This document shows, piece by piece, positions 38,201 through 51,352 of a stretch of 64,000 nucleotides of DNA. Where the stretch lies: the NCBI RefSeq assembly GCF_032854445.1, contig NC_088301.1, positions 6,866,044 to 6,930,043 of the forward strand, in the 5' to 3' direction. How positions within the stretch are numbered: the first letter of the stretch is position 1; each line of letters starts with the position of its first letter. A model generated the notes under the pieces. That model saw only the letters and a list, made by a program, of their open reading frames with translations, searched no databases and was not told where the DNA came from. The position numbers and the translations under genes were made by a program. The DNA comes from Liolophura sinensis (Eukaryota > Mollusca > Polyplacophora > Chitonida > Chitonidae).

Positions 38201-41200
38201 TCAATCACCCATTCAGTGTAACTGTTATATATTGACAGATCACCAATCAATCACTCACTCAGTGTAACTGTTATATATTGACAGATCACCAATCAATCAC
38301 TCACCCATTCAGTGTAACTGTTATATATTGACAGATCACCAATCACTCACCCATTCAGTGTAACTGTTATATATTGACAGATCACCAATCAATCACCCAT
38401 TCAGTGTAACTGTTATATATTGACAGATCACCAATCAATCACTCACTCAGTGTAACTGTTATATATTGACAGATCACCAATCAATCACTCACTCAGTGTA
38501 ACTGTTACATATTGACAGATCACCAATCAATCAATCACTCACTCAGTGTATTTTTGTATATTGACAGATCACCATTCACTCACCCATTCAGTGTAACTGT
38601 TATATATTGAGTGAGTGAGTGCTTGAGTGCTTGGGGTTTAATGTCGTACTCAACAATTTTTCAGTCATATGACGACGAAGGAATCATTAGGGTGCATGTA
38701 CGTGTAATGTGCCTCCTTGTTGCAGGACGGATTTCCACCGCTCTTTTATTTAGTGCTGCTTCACTGAGACGACTTACCAAAGGCAAGTAAGCCGCCCGCC
38801 CGAGCCATTTTACTGATACGGGTCAACCAGTCGTTGCACTATCCCCTTCATGCTGAACGCCAAGCGAGGAAGTTACAACTTCTTCTTTTAAAGTCTTAGG
38901 TGTGACTCGATCAAGGATTGATCCTGGATCTACCGAAATGGACGTTATATATTGACAGATCACCAATCAATCAATCACCCATTCAGTGTAAATGTTATAT
39001 ATTGACAGATCACCAATCAATCAATCACCCATTCATTATACCTGTTATATATTGACAGATCACCAATCAATCAATCACCCATTCAGTGTAACTGTTGTAT
39101 ATTGACAGATCACCAATCACTCACTCATTCAGTGTAACTGTTATATATTGACAGATCACCAATCAATCAATCACTCACTCAGTGTAACTGTTGTACATTG
39201 ACAGATCACCATTCAATCACCCATTCACTGTAACTGTTATATATTGACAGATCACCAATCAATCAATCACCCATTCACTGTAACTGTTATATATTAACAG
39301 ATCACCAATCAATCAATCACCCATTCATTGTAACTGTTATGTATTGACAGATCACCAATCAATCACTCATTCAGTGTAACTGTTATATATTGACAGATCA
39401 CCAGTCAATCACCCATTCAGTGTAACTGTTATATATTGACAGATCACCAATCAATCAATCACCCATTCACTGTAACTGTTATATATTGACAGATCACCAA
39501 TCAATCACCCATTCACTGTAACTGTTATATATTGACAGATCACCAATTAATCAATCACCCACTCAGTGTAACTGTTGTATATTGACAGATCACCATTCAA
39601 TCACCCATTCAGTGTAACTGTTGTATATTGACAGATCACCATTCAATCAATCACCCATTCACTGTAACTGTTATATATTGACAGATCACCAATCAGTCAC
39701 TCATTCAGTGTAACTGTTATGTATTGACAGATCACCAATTAATCAATCACTCACTCAGTGTAACTGTTGTATATTGACAGATCACCATTCAATGACCCAT
39801 TCAGTGTAACTGTTATATATTGACAGATCACCATTCAATCAATTACCCATTCACTGTAACTGTTATATATTGACAGATCACCAATCAGTCACTCATTCAG
39901 TGTAACTGTTATATATTGACAGATCACCAATCAGTCACTCATTCAGTGTAACTGTTATATATTGACAGATCACCAATCAATCAATCACCCATTCATTGTA
40001 CCTGTTATATATTGACAGATCACCAATCAATCAATCACCCATTCAGTGTAACTGTTATATATTGACAGATCACCAATCAATCAATCACTCATTCAGTGTA
40101 ACTGTTATATATTGACAGATCACCAATCAATCACCCATTCAGTGTAACTGTTATATATTGACATCACCAATCAATCACTCATTCAGTGTAACTGTTATAT
40201 ATTGACAGATCACCAATCAGTCACTCATTCAGTGTAACTGTTATATATTGACAGATCACCAATCAATCAATCACCCATTCATTGTACCTGTTATATATTG
40301 ACATCACCAATCAATCAATCACCCATTCAGTGTAACTGTTATATATTGACAGATCACCAATCAATCAATCACTCATTCAGTGTAACTGTTATATATTGAC
40401 AGATCACCAATCAATCACTCATTCAGTGTAACTGTTATATATTGACAGATCACCAATCAATCAATTGAATCAACCTATTCAGTGTAACTGTGTTTTATTG
40501 GGCAGGTCATGGCCGAGGAGATCAGTACACTGATGACAGCCTGGATGTGTTCCAGTATTTCAACACTCCTGCTATACAGGTTATGGGGATAATGAACAGG
40601 TACTTCACGGGCATTATTCTGTGCAGACTGATCAACGTATATCTTTGTAAAGCCTTGAAATTGATCAAACCAATCAAAGTAAAGAGGTGCATAAACAGCA
40701 CTGAAAGTTGCTCTTTCAGATGTGACCGAAGAGGCTGATCTGGAGGATGCCTTTAAGTTTAACAGAAATGACAGTAAAATGAAATTAAAGAAATTTGAGT
40801 TGTAATACCTGGAAAGAGATTTTTCTTCACAATATAAAGTGTAAAGAAAGTAATCAAATGAGTTGTCTTGAAGTAGCTATTTCCAGTCTTACACCTGGTT
40901 TCTGCTCTGTCTGATCACAATGTTATTTCTTACTGTTTGCCAGGGTTTCTACAGTGTGTAGAAAGGTTTTCCAGCAAATAGCTGAGGAAGATTATGTCTT
41001 TATGGAGGATAGAGAAGACTTTGAAATGCCACATTTTGGGGATTCAACAAGTTCATATGAAGAGGTATGAATTGGTTAATCATTTCTAGTTACAGTGAAG
41101 ATTTGATTTCTTTCTAATTTCATTTGGTAGACTACTTCATTCAGACAGAGCCCTCTGGCTCAGATGGTTAAGGTCCTTGCTCATTTCAGCTGTCAGGCCC

Positions 41201-44200
41201 TTGAGGTTGTTTGTTCAAACTCATCTCTGGTTTTGTTGTGGCTTTAAATGGGGAAGTAGGTCAGGGACCTGCCAAAGGCTAGTGGTTTAATTTGGGTATT
41301 CAGGTTTCCCAAACCCACTAGCCTTACTGCCATCATGTTAGTAAAGCAGTCCTTGGGTAGATCATTAAAAAACAGTTAAGTAAATAAATGATTTATTTCA
41401 TTTATAAACGAAGGTTAACGTAAAGCTGTGTCAGATTCAGTATATGTTAAGAAAGGTAATACTAGCTTGAACGATTTACTAAATAAATAAATATACATTG
41501 TAGCAATGGTCCTAATAATTAGTCTTATATGTGGTAGGTATTCTGATTTATCACTTAAACATTGTGGTGCACAGTTTTGAGATCGTAAACAGTATCAGTA
41601 AGTATCAGCTTGAAAACTACAGTGGAGGCCTTTAATGAAAGTTCTTGACAGAAGCAGAGGATATGTTAGATTAGCTGATGTCTGTGTTTACAGGTTGTAG
41701 GGCCATTCTATGCATACTGGGAGAGTTTTTACACTGCTAAGTCGTATGTGTGGGTGGAGAAGTATGACACACGGGAAGCACCAGAAAGGCGCGTTCGCAG
41801 GCTGATGGAGGCAGAAAACAAGAAGTTAAGAGATGCAGCCAGGAAGGAGAGGAGTGAGGAAGTCAGGGTATGCCTAGTCACCATTGTGATACATTACTGT
41901 GATGTTTTGTCACTACGGTGTCTTGTCACTACTATATATGTCTTGTCACTACTACATATTGTAAATATTTATGTTGATTATGTGTCACTGCAATCCTGTA
42001 TGTTTTATCTGTAAATGTATGGTGATTATTATAGCTGCGTAACGTTCATTGCATGCCTCGCTATGTTTGTAAATATACAAACGCTTGGTGTGTTGTTTGT
42101 TGTCAGTTCCGGAAGTGCCACTCGCGCTTGGTCTGCATGCTCAAAGTCAAAAAATGATGTATGCACCCCCAAGTAGTTCACATTAAGAACTGTACTGTTT
42201 TTGGTAGATGGCTTGGGCGCAGCAGATTGGGAGTACATGTATCAAAAACATTGTAATTGGTTTTAATGGCTAGAAGGTAAGATTGGCCCCATGGGGAACA
42301 TTCCAAAATTCCTATCATAGCGTAATGTCTCCTCAATGCTCTGACTTGTCGTGTAATGTCTGGTCAATACTCTGTCTCATCCCTGTAATGTCTCGATACT
42401 CTGTCTAGTCATGATAATGTCTTGTCCCTACTGTGTCTCTTCACTGCAGTGTCCTCATTACTCTGTCTAGTTATGATAATGTCTTGTCACTGCTGTGTCT
42501 CTTCACTGTAATGTCTCAATACTCTGTCTAGTCTTGATAATGTCTTGTCACTACTGTGTCTCATCCCTGTAATGTCTCAGTACTCTGTCTAATCATGATA
42601 ATGTCTTGTCACTACTGTGTCTCTTTACTGTAATGTCTCAATACTCTGTCTAGTCTTGATAATGTCTTGTCACTACTGTGTCTCATCCCTGTAATGTCTC
42701 AGTACTCTGTCTAGTCATGATAATGTCTTGTCACTACTGTGTCTCTTCACTGTAATGTCTCAATACTCTATCTAGTCATGATAATGTCTTGTCACTACTG
42801 TGTCTCTTCACTGTAATGTTTCAGTACTCTCTCTTCTGATGGTAATATTTTGTCACTGTATTTTCTCATGACTACTGTTTATTGAGAGACTAAAAGAGTT
42901 GGCATTGACCCATTGCTTGGTTTATCATTTCTCAAGATTACACCATGCAGGTAGTTCCTGGCCCAGTAACCTTGTGTTGACAGGGTAACATTTTGATGAT
43001 TGTAGACAAAATAAACAAAACGTTTGAACAACTTTAGTAGGTTTACTGTAGTGCTTTGCATACACAGATACAACTTGCTAATACATGTACCTATTAACAA
43101 AAAGCTAAGGTAAGAGTTGCTGCACAATTCCAGATCTATCCTTTAAAATCTTAAAAGTTTGTTGACAGTATGACTGCAACATGTGTTTCAGGCCTTGGTA
43201 GCATTTGTCAGGAAACGTGACAGAAGAGTTCAGGCATACAGGGTAAGTGACCAGGGATCATACATTCACAAGTGTTTATTCTGAGCTCTGTGGATCCACT
43301 TTGTTTTATATAGCAGTTTTCTCTTTTGTAAAGCAAAATTCGTTGGGAAGAAGACACTCAGCTCCCAACCACAAAGCATACAAGTTTGATTAATTTCTTA
43401 TCAGAAAAAATGCCTCAGAGGTAGAATTTTAAAACCTTTGTGTAAATTGCATTTTACCTACCTAACTTTAGGTGAGATGCAGTATGTTCCTAGGGCCATT
43501 GTGGTAATTAGTGGTTGAAGGTTTGCACAGTGTATCGTTATTTGAGATCATTAGCCTGAAAATGACATCATTGATAATGTGTTGCAAGACAATGTTGGTA
43601 AAAACCAGGGTTCATGCCTGGTTACTATGTCATATGAGTCACAATCTGGTGCACAGCAGTTTAAAGTGTGGTGTGTGAACAGCAAAATTTAATTAGCTTC
43701 TGAACATCAAACATGTTTACCATGGATGTAACTTGGTTGTGCAAATCAGATAACAAACAAAAATGGCACCTTCTCATGCTGCCCAGAAGGAACTCATGTA
43801 AATAAGCATGACTTAATTTTGGGATATCGCTATTGTCTGACATGCAGGTCTGCAAGTCACACATGGGAAAGCTTGTCAGTCTTGTGAAAGGTTGGTGGTG
43901 TTACCTTGGCACTTTTATCGCCAGTGTAGGAATGTAAAAATATGTATACCATTAGATGACAGTCGGATAAATGAGAAAAATTACATATATACAGTGTATA
44001 TTAATTAAATTTTTAATGATTTGACTAAAACCAATGAATTATGATAAAACTGGGTTTTGTTTATGATTCATTCCACAGAAAAAACTAGAAGAGCGCGCTG
44101 TTGAAATAAGTCGTAAAAATGCTGAAAGACGAGAAAGAGCAGTGAAAGAGAGGTTGAAGTAAGTAAAGCTAACAGTTAAGAGGTTTTGTACAATCTGTTC

Positions 44201-47200
44201 ATAGGCTGTTGATATATAAGGCTTTTCATCTTGTCAAAATTTATAGCCCTACAAATGTTGGGGAGATGTCTGTAAGGTATATAGCAAGAGTTGTTTTTGT
44301 CGCTGGGTAGCACTGGACAATGTTGTGTGTAAAGGAAGCCTTTAATAATTGTTTTCTTTTTGGACATTGAGCTAATTTAATACATCGCCACATTATGGCT
44401 TAACAAATGTGAACCACAATGGTGAAATGAACAGTAAGATGCTCTCCTTGACTGCTGTACTGTGTAATCCACTCTGTTTGACACAGACTGTTTGAAAACT
44501 ATGAGGAAGCTGATTGGTCGTCAATGTCCGGCCTGGAGGAAGAGATGCAAAGGTTAGAAGCCAATCTGTCAGAGCAGTTTGGTGACAAACAGAATCAGTC
44601 AGGTATCAAGCGTCAAGAAATTATTCCATTGACCAGATACAATTTTATTTACCCTTTAACGTTTTCATCCACTGAAAGATACAAACTTCATGAAACTGTG
44701 CAAATTATTTCTCTACACCCCTTAGTACTCTCAGAATGTTTCAAAGTGTTGGCTGCAGAGGTGCCTGAGAAGGTTGAAGAATTAGGGTAGTCCCCATTGA
44801 TTCGATTTGATTGATTTTTTTTTTTTTTTGATTGGTGTTTTACGCCATACTCAAGAATATTTCACTTATACGACGGCGGCCAGCATTATGGTGGGTGGAA
44901 ACCGGGCAGAGCCCGGCAGAAACCCACGACCATCCGCAGGTTGCTGGCAGACCTTCCCACGTACGGCCGGAGAGGAAGCCAGCATGAGATTCGATTTGAA
45001 GCAGATTTTTTGTTGACACACTGTTTTCCATTGGTGGATTGACGCGGACACACTGGATTCATGTCAATGAAACCTTGTCTTGCCCACAATGTTCACATAG
45101 ACATGCATCATAACCGAATTGAACTTCTCAAACAGTGAACATGTGTGAATTGAAATCAAGAGCATCTAATTTGTGACTGAATCTGGTGATTCTGTAATTG
45201 TATTCAGTGCCAGTGGTTGATTGTTTTGTTTTGGTGTGTCAACAAAATAACTGTCTATATTTAGGACCTCGCTGGCCTTTTGGCCAACAACTCTGATTAA
45301 GCTTTAACTCAGGAGGTTTGTCATATGACTGACCAGGTTCCTCCGTCAGATGTCATGACTGCTTTGATATGAGTGAGATGTTCTCAATTAAACAGCATTC
45401 AAATAAACATATAAAACTACTACGTACCTCAGGTACTACTTCATACCTGACATGTACTTTTCATGGTGTTGTAATTCACAGTGACTAAGTTAAATACTTT
45501 GTGTGATTCTGAGGGCTTTGTTGATCTTAAAACAGTGTTCAGTGGTTTGTTTGGAAGGCACATGTAGGATCATATCCTATTGGAAAAACAGGTTTCAGTA
45601 CCAAAAGAAATACAATTAGGACAATTATTTGACTTAAAAATGGCTTTAAGTCATTTACTATATATTTTTCTAACTATAACTTGCGTGAGCAATTCAGAGT
45701 GTAGAGTGTACACGTAGTGGCATGGTCGAGTCAAGGTCACACTCTTCTAGGGTAAGTTCCATTCGTCGATCTTACCTCCACTGGGTGTCAGATTCAGTGA
45801 CCACCGGAGGACACAGTGTGACGCTCAATATTTTGGAAGTTGCGTGTCTCTCGATGGAGGCAGTGGTGTCACTGATCTTGGCCACAGGGAAGTGAATGAA
45901 ACAGACCTCTGGACCAGATGGAACATGTTCTTCCTCATTCATTGGAATGATACACCGTGGGACACCAAATCATGTGTGCCATCATCTACTTCTCTACCTC
46001 ACCACCTCCCTCCCAAAATGAAAAAACAAAAAACACACAGCATTTCTCACTTTCCATCGTAATTTTGACACTTCTTTCTCCACGGTCAATTTGAGAATTA
46101 ATATGCCTTTTGGGTAATTATTTTCTCTTACCAGGTAGTGATGAACAAGATCTTGAGGAAGAGGAAATATTTGATGATCTGTTTTGTGTGGCATGCAATA
46201 AATCCTTTAAAAGTGACAGAGCGTAAGTTGACACTACTTGTGGATTGTTTTCAGATGGTGTTTAAGAACTTAAGGTCATCTTTCACATTTATTGGATGTA
46301 CATTATTTAATATCCTTTTAAATCTTGTATAACATGGACTGAGTTGTCCACAAATATAAAAGTAGAGAAATTTCTCAACACATTGTTTTTAATAAAGGAC
46401 ATTACACTTTGATAAATATATTACCCATAGTATACAACAGAACAAGAGATTTGATATTTATATGGATTGATCTTTCAGTTTTGCAAATCATGAGCGATCT
46501 AAGAAACACAAAGACAATGTGTTACTGTTAAGATCAGAGATGGAGGAGGAGGAAGAGGAGATAACTGCTGATGACAAGATGAGAGATGATGGAGTTGCCA
46601 TGGAGATGATGGAGGAAGTACTGACAGAAAACAAGCAAAAGTAAGCTCTTTAATTTCTTTATAAAGAAGTCACATGTGTTCCTTGTTAGCTCATTTGGCT
46701 GGTGTTCTACTCCAAACACTCCAGAGTCATTAAACATCAACAAGGTACCGTAAATACAAAAAAAAATAAACAAGAAATAAAAGAACATTTCAGGTCTTGG
46801 GCCTTGCCAAAACTACATTGCTTATATAAAATGAAATCCTCTGTACAGAAACGTTTCATGTGGTAAATTTTAATAGTGATCATTAGAAATTCCTCTCAGA
46901 AAATCATCCAGGCATTCCCTGTAAATGAATTTCATGACCGCAGGTATTCCTTTCAGATTATCAAAGAGACAGAAGAAGAGAAGAAAAGAGAGGGCACAGC
47001 AGGTGAGTAATGGAAAAGATGATCTGCTGTCCCTCTGTCGTACAATACATTATAGTTTAAAGCTTGGGTCACATTACAACATGTTCTAGTTTAATCCAAT
47101 CTTGTTTCAAGCTTAGGTTACACTGTAAGAAATTTTAGTTTAATCCATTCTAGTTTCAAGCTTACATGTATGTCGCACTACAAAATGTTTTTGTTTAATC

Positions 47201-49957
47201 CAGTCTAGCTTGTTCAAGCTAAGGTCCAAACTGTGACAAGTTTCAGTTAATCCAAGCTAGTTTTAAACTCAAGTCATACAGCAAAATGTTTATTCCAATC
47301 TAAGTTCACATAAGTCACACAACAGCAAACCGAAATGAGCCCGTCTTGTTTTTTCAACTTATTAATTCAGACTTTGGAACATTGTTAGAAAATTAATGTG
47401 TTTGATGCAGACTTGACATCGGATTGTGTGTTTGCAGCTCTGGGGGACCATCAGCATGTTAAAGACGAAATTGGGATTGTAAGGGATGAGTCTAATAGTG
47501 AAACTCACTGAATTTTTGTTTTCATTGACATGACTTTAAAAATGTGATGCTCTTTGCTAGGCTAATGAAGACTGTGATGGGTCAGAGGTTAAGGATGATG
47601 AAGGGGAGGACCAATAATTCATCCAGGACACCCACAATAGAAGTTAGGTAAGGGTTTGTCTAGATGATACCCACGTGACAGTGATTGTAGTTTTATGGTA
47701 GAAAAGTTAATGTATTTTATAGGTAGAAACTTTAATGGCTTTTTTAGGTAGAAACCTTAATGGCTTTTTGGGTAGAAAAGTTAATGACTTTTTTTGATAG
47801 AATAGTTGATGAAATATCTTTGGCATTTCTGTTTGACAGTGATCAACCAGGTGACCAGGTGACTGCTGCCACTGAACAGGTACGATAATTAATCATCACA
47901 AGTGATCTTTGTATTAAAGTTTGTTTACCAAGGATTCATACAAATACGATTGCTTACTAAAATGCCTTTTTTTCTTAACTTGACTTTTTGCCATATTTTA
48001 TTACCAGTAACCTTTTTACAGATATACAGTGTATTCTGTTTCACATGTTGCATTTCTGTCACAGAGCTGTAGCTGCTTGAACTACTCATAACTGTACTTA
48101 TTTCACGATATAGTCCATCACTAAATAAAAAGGCAAACAAACCATTGCCCCACATATTGGAGCGTAAACTTACAGCCATTTCAAAATTTCCAATATTGAA
48201 AATTTCTGTCTTGAAAGTATACATTAGTGAGTTTACTCTGTTGCATAGTCAGGTTATCAGAAAAAACTTCCCACCTATATATGTATACGGTAGTAAGAAT
48301 GGATGTCTATGAATCCCTGGCTCACATCGTGCACAAAGTAGAGTGGACCTACATGTACATGTATTTCAATTGCTGATGTTGTCCAACAGCCCTGACCAGT
48401 AACATTGTCCCCTATTTTAAGTGAAATTTGTGTTTTAATGACCAATCAAATATAAAACTGTCTAATAAAGCTCTGTGTCTTGGGCATTACTTAGTGAAAT
48501 TAATTTTAGGGTGTATGAAGCTGGTTAAGCCAGATTAAGTCAAGCATCTGGTGAGACATAGTGGTTTCTGTTACATTCTGCTGGATTGCATCCAAGAAAT
48601 AAAATTGAAACCTGTGGTCTTATAACCAAAATTTATTATTATGTATTTAAGTCTGTATAAATTATATTCTAACCAAGAAAACTGGTATGAGTGATATCAA
48701 TCCAGATGTTTTTTTGCAGGTTAAACAGAATGGTGGACCAGCATTGGAAGAAGTGTTCTCAGATCAGAGTGAGTGTACCACTGAGCCAGAGCCCACTCCA
48801 GAAATAGCTCCTTCATCTGCTGATGAAAACAGCAGTGTGTATCTGGAAAAACAAGGAGGCAAGAAGAGTAACAAGACCAGCGACACAAGTACAGAGGTGA
48901 GTGTTGCAAAACTTGAAGGCGGGAGGCGTGACAAGTCCTGGTTCAATATGAACTACCTACCTCAATCATTTTGCATAAGAAAGAGCAATCTTCAGTGCAA
49001 TTTATGCACATTTATTATTAGATTTTGGAGACAAAACTCCATTGGTTGGACGGGCCAATTTCAGGGCTTTAGAAAAAAAATAACTTTATCAGTCTGTACA
49101 AAATAATGCCTTCAGAATAAACTTGAACAAACACCTTGCCAACATGCGAAACGGTCAAAGAGTTGCAGTAGTGACACAGCATAAAGAACCTTCAGCTAGG
49201 GTTGTTTGTTCTCACTTACTCTTAGGTCATCCAATGACTGCTCTTTTCTAGAGGGCCCAAACCCAAGCATGCGTTATCATCATCCAAGTACAAAAATGAC
49301 GCGAAGAGCAGAAATTCTTTTTAAAAGGGACAAACAGCTGGAAATAGGTTTCACTTCGAATCTTTGATGCAGTAAAAGTAGGGGGAGTGCCTACAGTGTA
49401 ATTTACATGATCTGATTTGAGTAAGATTGCATTGTAACATTGTGTGAAATCATGCTGCGGCACACCTCGTCCATCTAATGACATTGTGTGAAATCATGCT
49501 ATGGCACACTTTGTACATCTAATCACATTGTGTGAAATCATGCTATGGCACACCTCGTACATCTAATCACGTTGTGTGAAATCATGCTCCGGCACACCTC
49601 GTACATCTAATGACATTGTGTGAAATCATGCTACGGCACACCTCGTACATCTAGTCACATTGTGTGAAATCATGCTACAGCACACCTAGTACATCTAATC
49701 ACGTTGTGTGAAATCATGCTATGGCACACCTCGTACATCTAATCACATTGTTGTCCTGTTGTTTTTTTTTTCTCTTTCAGAATGTCAAGACACCTCAGAT
49801 CTGCAATGTCTGCCATAAAGAATTCCCTACAAGGAACAAACTGTTCCAGCATGTGAAGGCAGAAGGCCATGCATTACACGTTCCTCCACAGATGGTTAGT
49901 TCAGCAGACAAATCTGGCAGCAAGAAGAAAGGGCGGAGGAAAGGCAAACATATATAG
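35282..49957 (+). CDS. DNAJC21: DnaJ homolog subfamily C member 21, with apparent frame disruptions
   Basis: Exons: 35282-35390, 37225-37353, 40506-40599, 40944-41064, 41694-41867, 43192-43242, 44079-44158, 44487-44602, 46135-46222, 46479-46640, 46957-47002, 47561-47647, 47840-47879, 48720-48896 and 49781-49957 (TAG). The J domain (residues 1-70) has HPD at 35-37. A first C2H2 finger (CVAC...HERSKKH) spans exons 9-10 and a second (CNVC...HVKAEGH) is in the last exon; acidic and KKRRK linkers match the family. Human protein: 531 residues; here about 549. The family (yeast Jjj1) helps recycle 60S export factors with Hsp70. Met5 at 35294 is the start that aligns with human. Oddities: exons 3-4 carry two mutually compensating shifts, and exon 12 has an in-frame TAA at 47615-47617 unless a downstream acceptor (47571) is used. 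Confidence 0.93.
35535..35650 (+). repeat. Short tandem repeat, 23 bp, about four copies
   Basis: Unit TGTGTTTGGATATTGTTACT plus TTT, in DNAJC21 intron 1. Confidence 0.85.
35795..35905 (+). repeat. Short tandem repeat, about 29 bp, four copies
   Basis: Unit TTTCTAACTCTCATCTCTTC plus CCACAAAGA, in DNAJC21 intron 1. Confidence 0.85.
38010..40490 (+). repeat. 42-50-bp minisatellite ending at a DNAJC21 splice acceptor
   Basis: About 45 copies of a unit starting ATCACCAATCAATCA and ending TAACTGTTATATATTGACAG. Length changes come from the number of AATC steps. The array runs to within about 15 bp of the acceptor of exon 3 (40506), and the real acceptor region AGTGTAACTGTGTTTTATTG-GGCAG is itself a diverged unit end. 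A family B SINE interrupts it at 38612-38942. Confidence 0.97.
38612..38942 (-). mobile_element. tRNA-derived SINE, family B (copy 2), inserted in the minisatellite
   Basis: Starts GTGAGTGAGTGCTTGAG and carries 'CAACAATTTTTCAGTCATAT' and 'TGATACGGGTCAACCAGTCG'. Flanked on both sides by GTTATATATTGA, which could be a target-site duplication or simply the array unit. Confidence 0.85.
41148..41392 (+). mobile_element. tRNA-derived SINE, family D
   Basis: Head 'CTGGCTCAGATGGTTAAGG' with B box 'TTGTTCAAACTC', body 'GACCTGCCAAAGGCTAGTGG' and 'CCTTACTGCCATCATGTTAG', and tail AAGTAAATAAATGA. It starts about 84 bp after the DNAJC21 exon ending at 41064. Confidence 0.85.
42340..42880 (+). repeat. About 61-bp tandem repeat in DNAJC21 intron
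   Basis: About eight copies of a unit containing TAATGTCTCAATACTCTGTC, TAGTCATGATAATGTCTTGT and CACTACTGTGTCTCTTCACTG. Confidence 0.9.
44810..44990 (-). mobile_element. MetaSINE-like element, head truncated
   Basis: A T-run, then 'GATTGGTGTTTTACGCCATA', 'GACGGCGGCCAGCATTATGG', 'CCGCAGGTTGCTGGCAGACC' and 'ACGGCCGGAGAGGAAGCCAG'. It stops before the tRNA-like head. Confidence 0.9.
49420..49752 (+). repeat. 44-bp minisatellite beside the last DNAJC21 exon
   Basis: About seven copies of a unit with CACATTGTGTGAAATCATGC and GGCACACCTCGTACATCTAAT. It ends about 30 bp before the acceptor of the exon at 49781, leaving only the polypyrimidine tract between. Confidence 0.95.
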
Positions 49958-51352
49958 TCATGTGACTTATGTGATTACTAAATTAAACAAATTTTAAGTT
50001 TTGAAAGTCTGTGTGTCTTGATCACAATTTATTTACTTATCTGATAGGAGTTTTACACCATAACGAAGAATATGTCACTTATACGATGGCGGCCAGCATT
50101 ATGGTTGGAGGAAAGCCGACAGAGCCAGGGGAAACACAACCATCCGCAGGTCGCTGGCAGACCTTCTCACATACAGCAACTTCACAAAGCAGTACATTGT
50201 TATGTCTATAAATAGTACTGCTACAGTGTTTAGAGAGGTTACACTGGAGGGTTTTGGGCAAAAATCCATATTGGTTCATCAAATCAAATTTTCTGTATTC
50301 GAAAATCTCCAACATGGCCTTTTTTTTCAATAGAGATCTGTGCTTGGTGACATAGGCTGTAATAGCTATTGTAAACTTTGGAAAACCGGCAAGAATCGCA
50401 TCACTGCACTGCACTGGATGACCAACTTGATGCGCCCTCCCTTTGTTTAACTACATGTACTTGTGGTAGTTTTCTTGGTGTTCCTGTTGTTTACTCTACC
50501 AGTCACTCAAGTGTCCTCAACACATGAGATAGAAAGGCATATTCTATAATACAGCTATAAAACACCAATTAATCAAATCTGTCAAATTAACAAGCATGCA
50601 GTTCACAAGATGACACTATTCATGTATTCTGCTGCACTACTGTTTACTTTGAGGCATCATCATGTAGACGACAAAAACAGATATACATATATATATACAC
50701 ACGCAGTCACCACAGCAAACTTTGTATATACATGTACGCAACAATTGTGGAAATGCTGGAAGCACTTGTTAAGGATATTTTGTCGTTTCGTTTAATGGCT
50801 AATTGGTGTTATTAACCAATTAACTTCCATCACCTTTGCACCAGTGGTTCACTCAAAAATAAAATTGCATACATTTCAAAGATTTACTGTGCATGTAGTA
50901 CCTGGAATTCAGATAGAACTAATCTGAAACTGAATCTGTCACTTAAATGCTGATCACAGGTTAATGATAAATTTGCCATGTTTAGTCCTGGTACAAACTC
51001 TCTCCAACCACTATTTGGCCAAGATGCCTGCCAGACTATGGCACAATACAGTCTTCGAGTATAAGCAGCAGCTAGCTAGACCTCTGAGTGCACTGCAACC
51101 TTTGTCCTCTGGCTACTATGCAACCTTTGTCCTTTAACTTTTAGCCATGATGCAACCTTTATCTTCTGACCTCTGATTACATACATGCAGCAACCTTTAT
51201 CCTTTAATCCCTAACTGCACTGCAGTCTTTGCCCTCTGACCTCTGGTAATCATGTAACCTTTGTCTTCTGACTACTCTGTAACTGCTGTCTTCTGACCTT
51301 TTGACTACACTACCCTTTGTCCCCTCCAGTCACCTACTCATAGTAATGATTT
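49958..51352. other. Region between convergent DNAJC21 and MTG1 3' ends
   Basis: A likely ATTAAA polyadenylation signal lies about 25 bp after the DNAJC21 stop. It also holds a MetaSINE-like element at 50026-50190 and repeated CTGCAACCTTTGTCCTCTGAC-like blocks at about 51070-51300. No gene was found. Confidence 0.6.
50026..50190 (-). mobile_element. MetaSINE-like element, head missing
   Basis: 'ATAGGAGTTTTACACCATAA', 'GATGGCGGCCAGCATTATGG' and 'CATCCGCAGGTCGCTGGCAG' match the shared body with substitutions. Confidence 0.85.

Noticed and set aside
38010-40490. CRISPR-like regular array
   Set aside because: Units are contiguous with no unique spacers, and the context is a eukaryotic intron.
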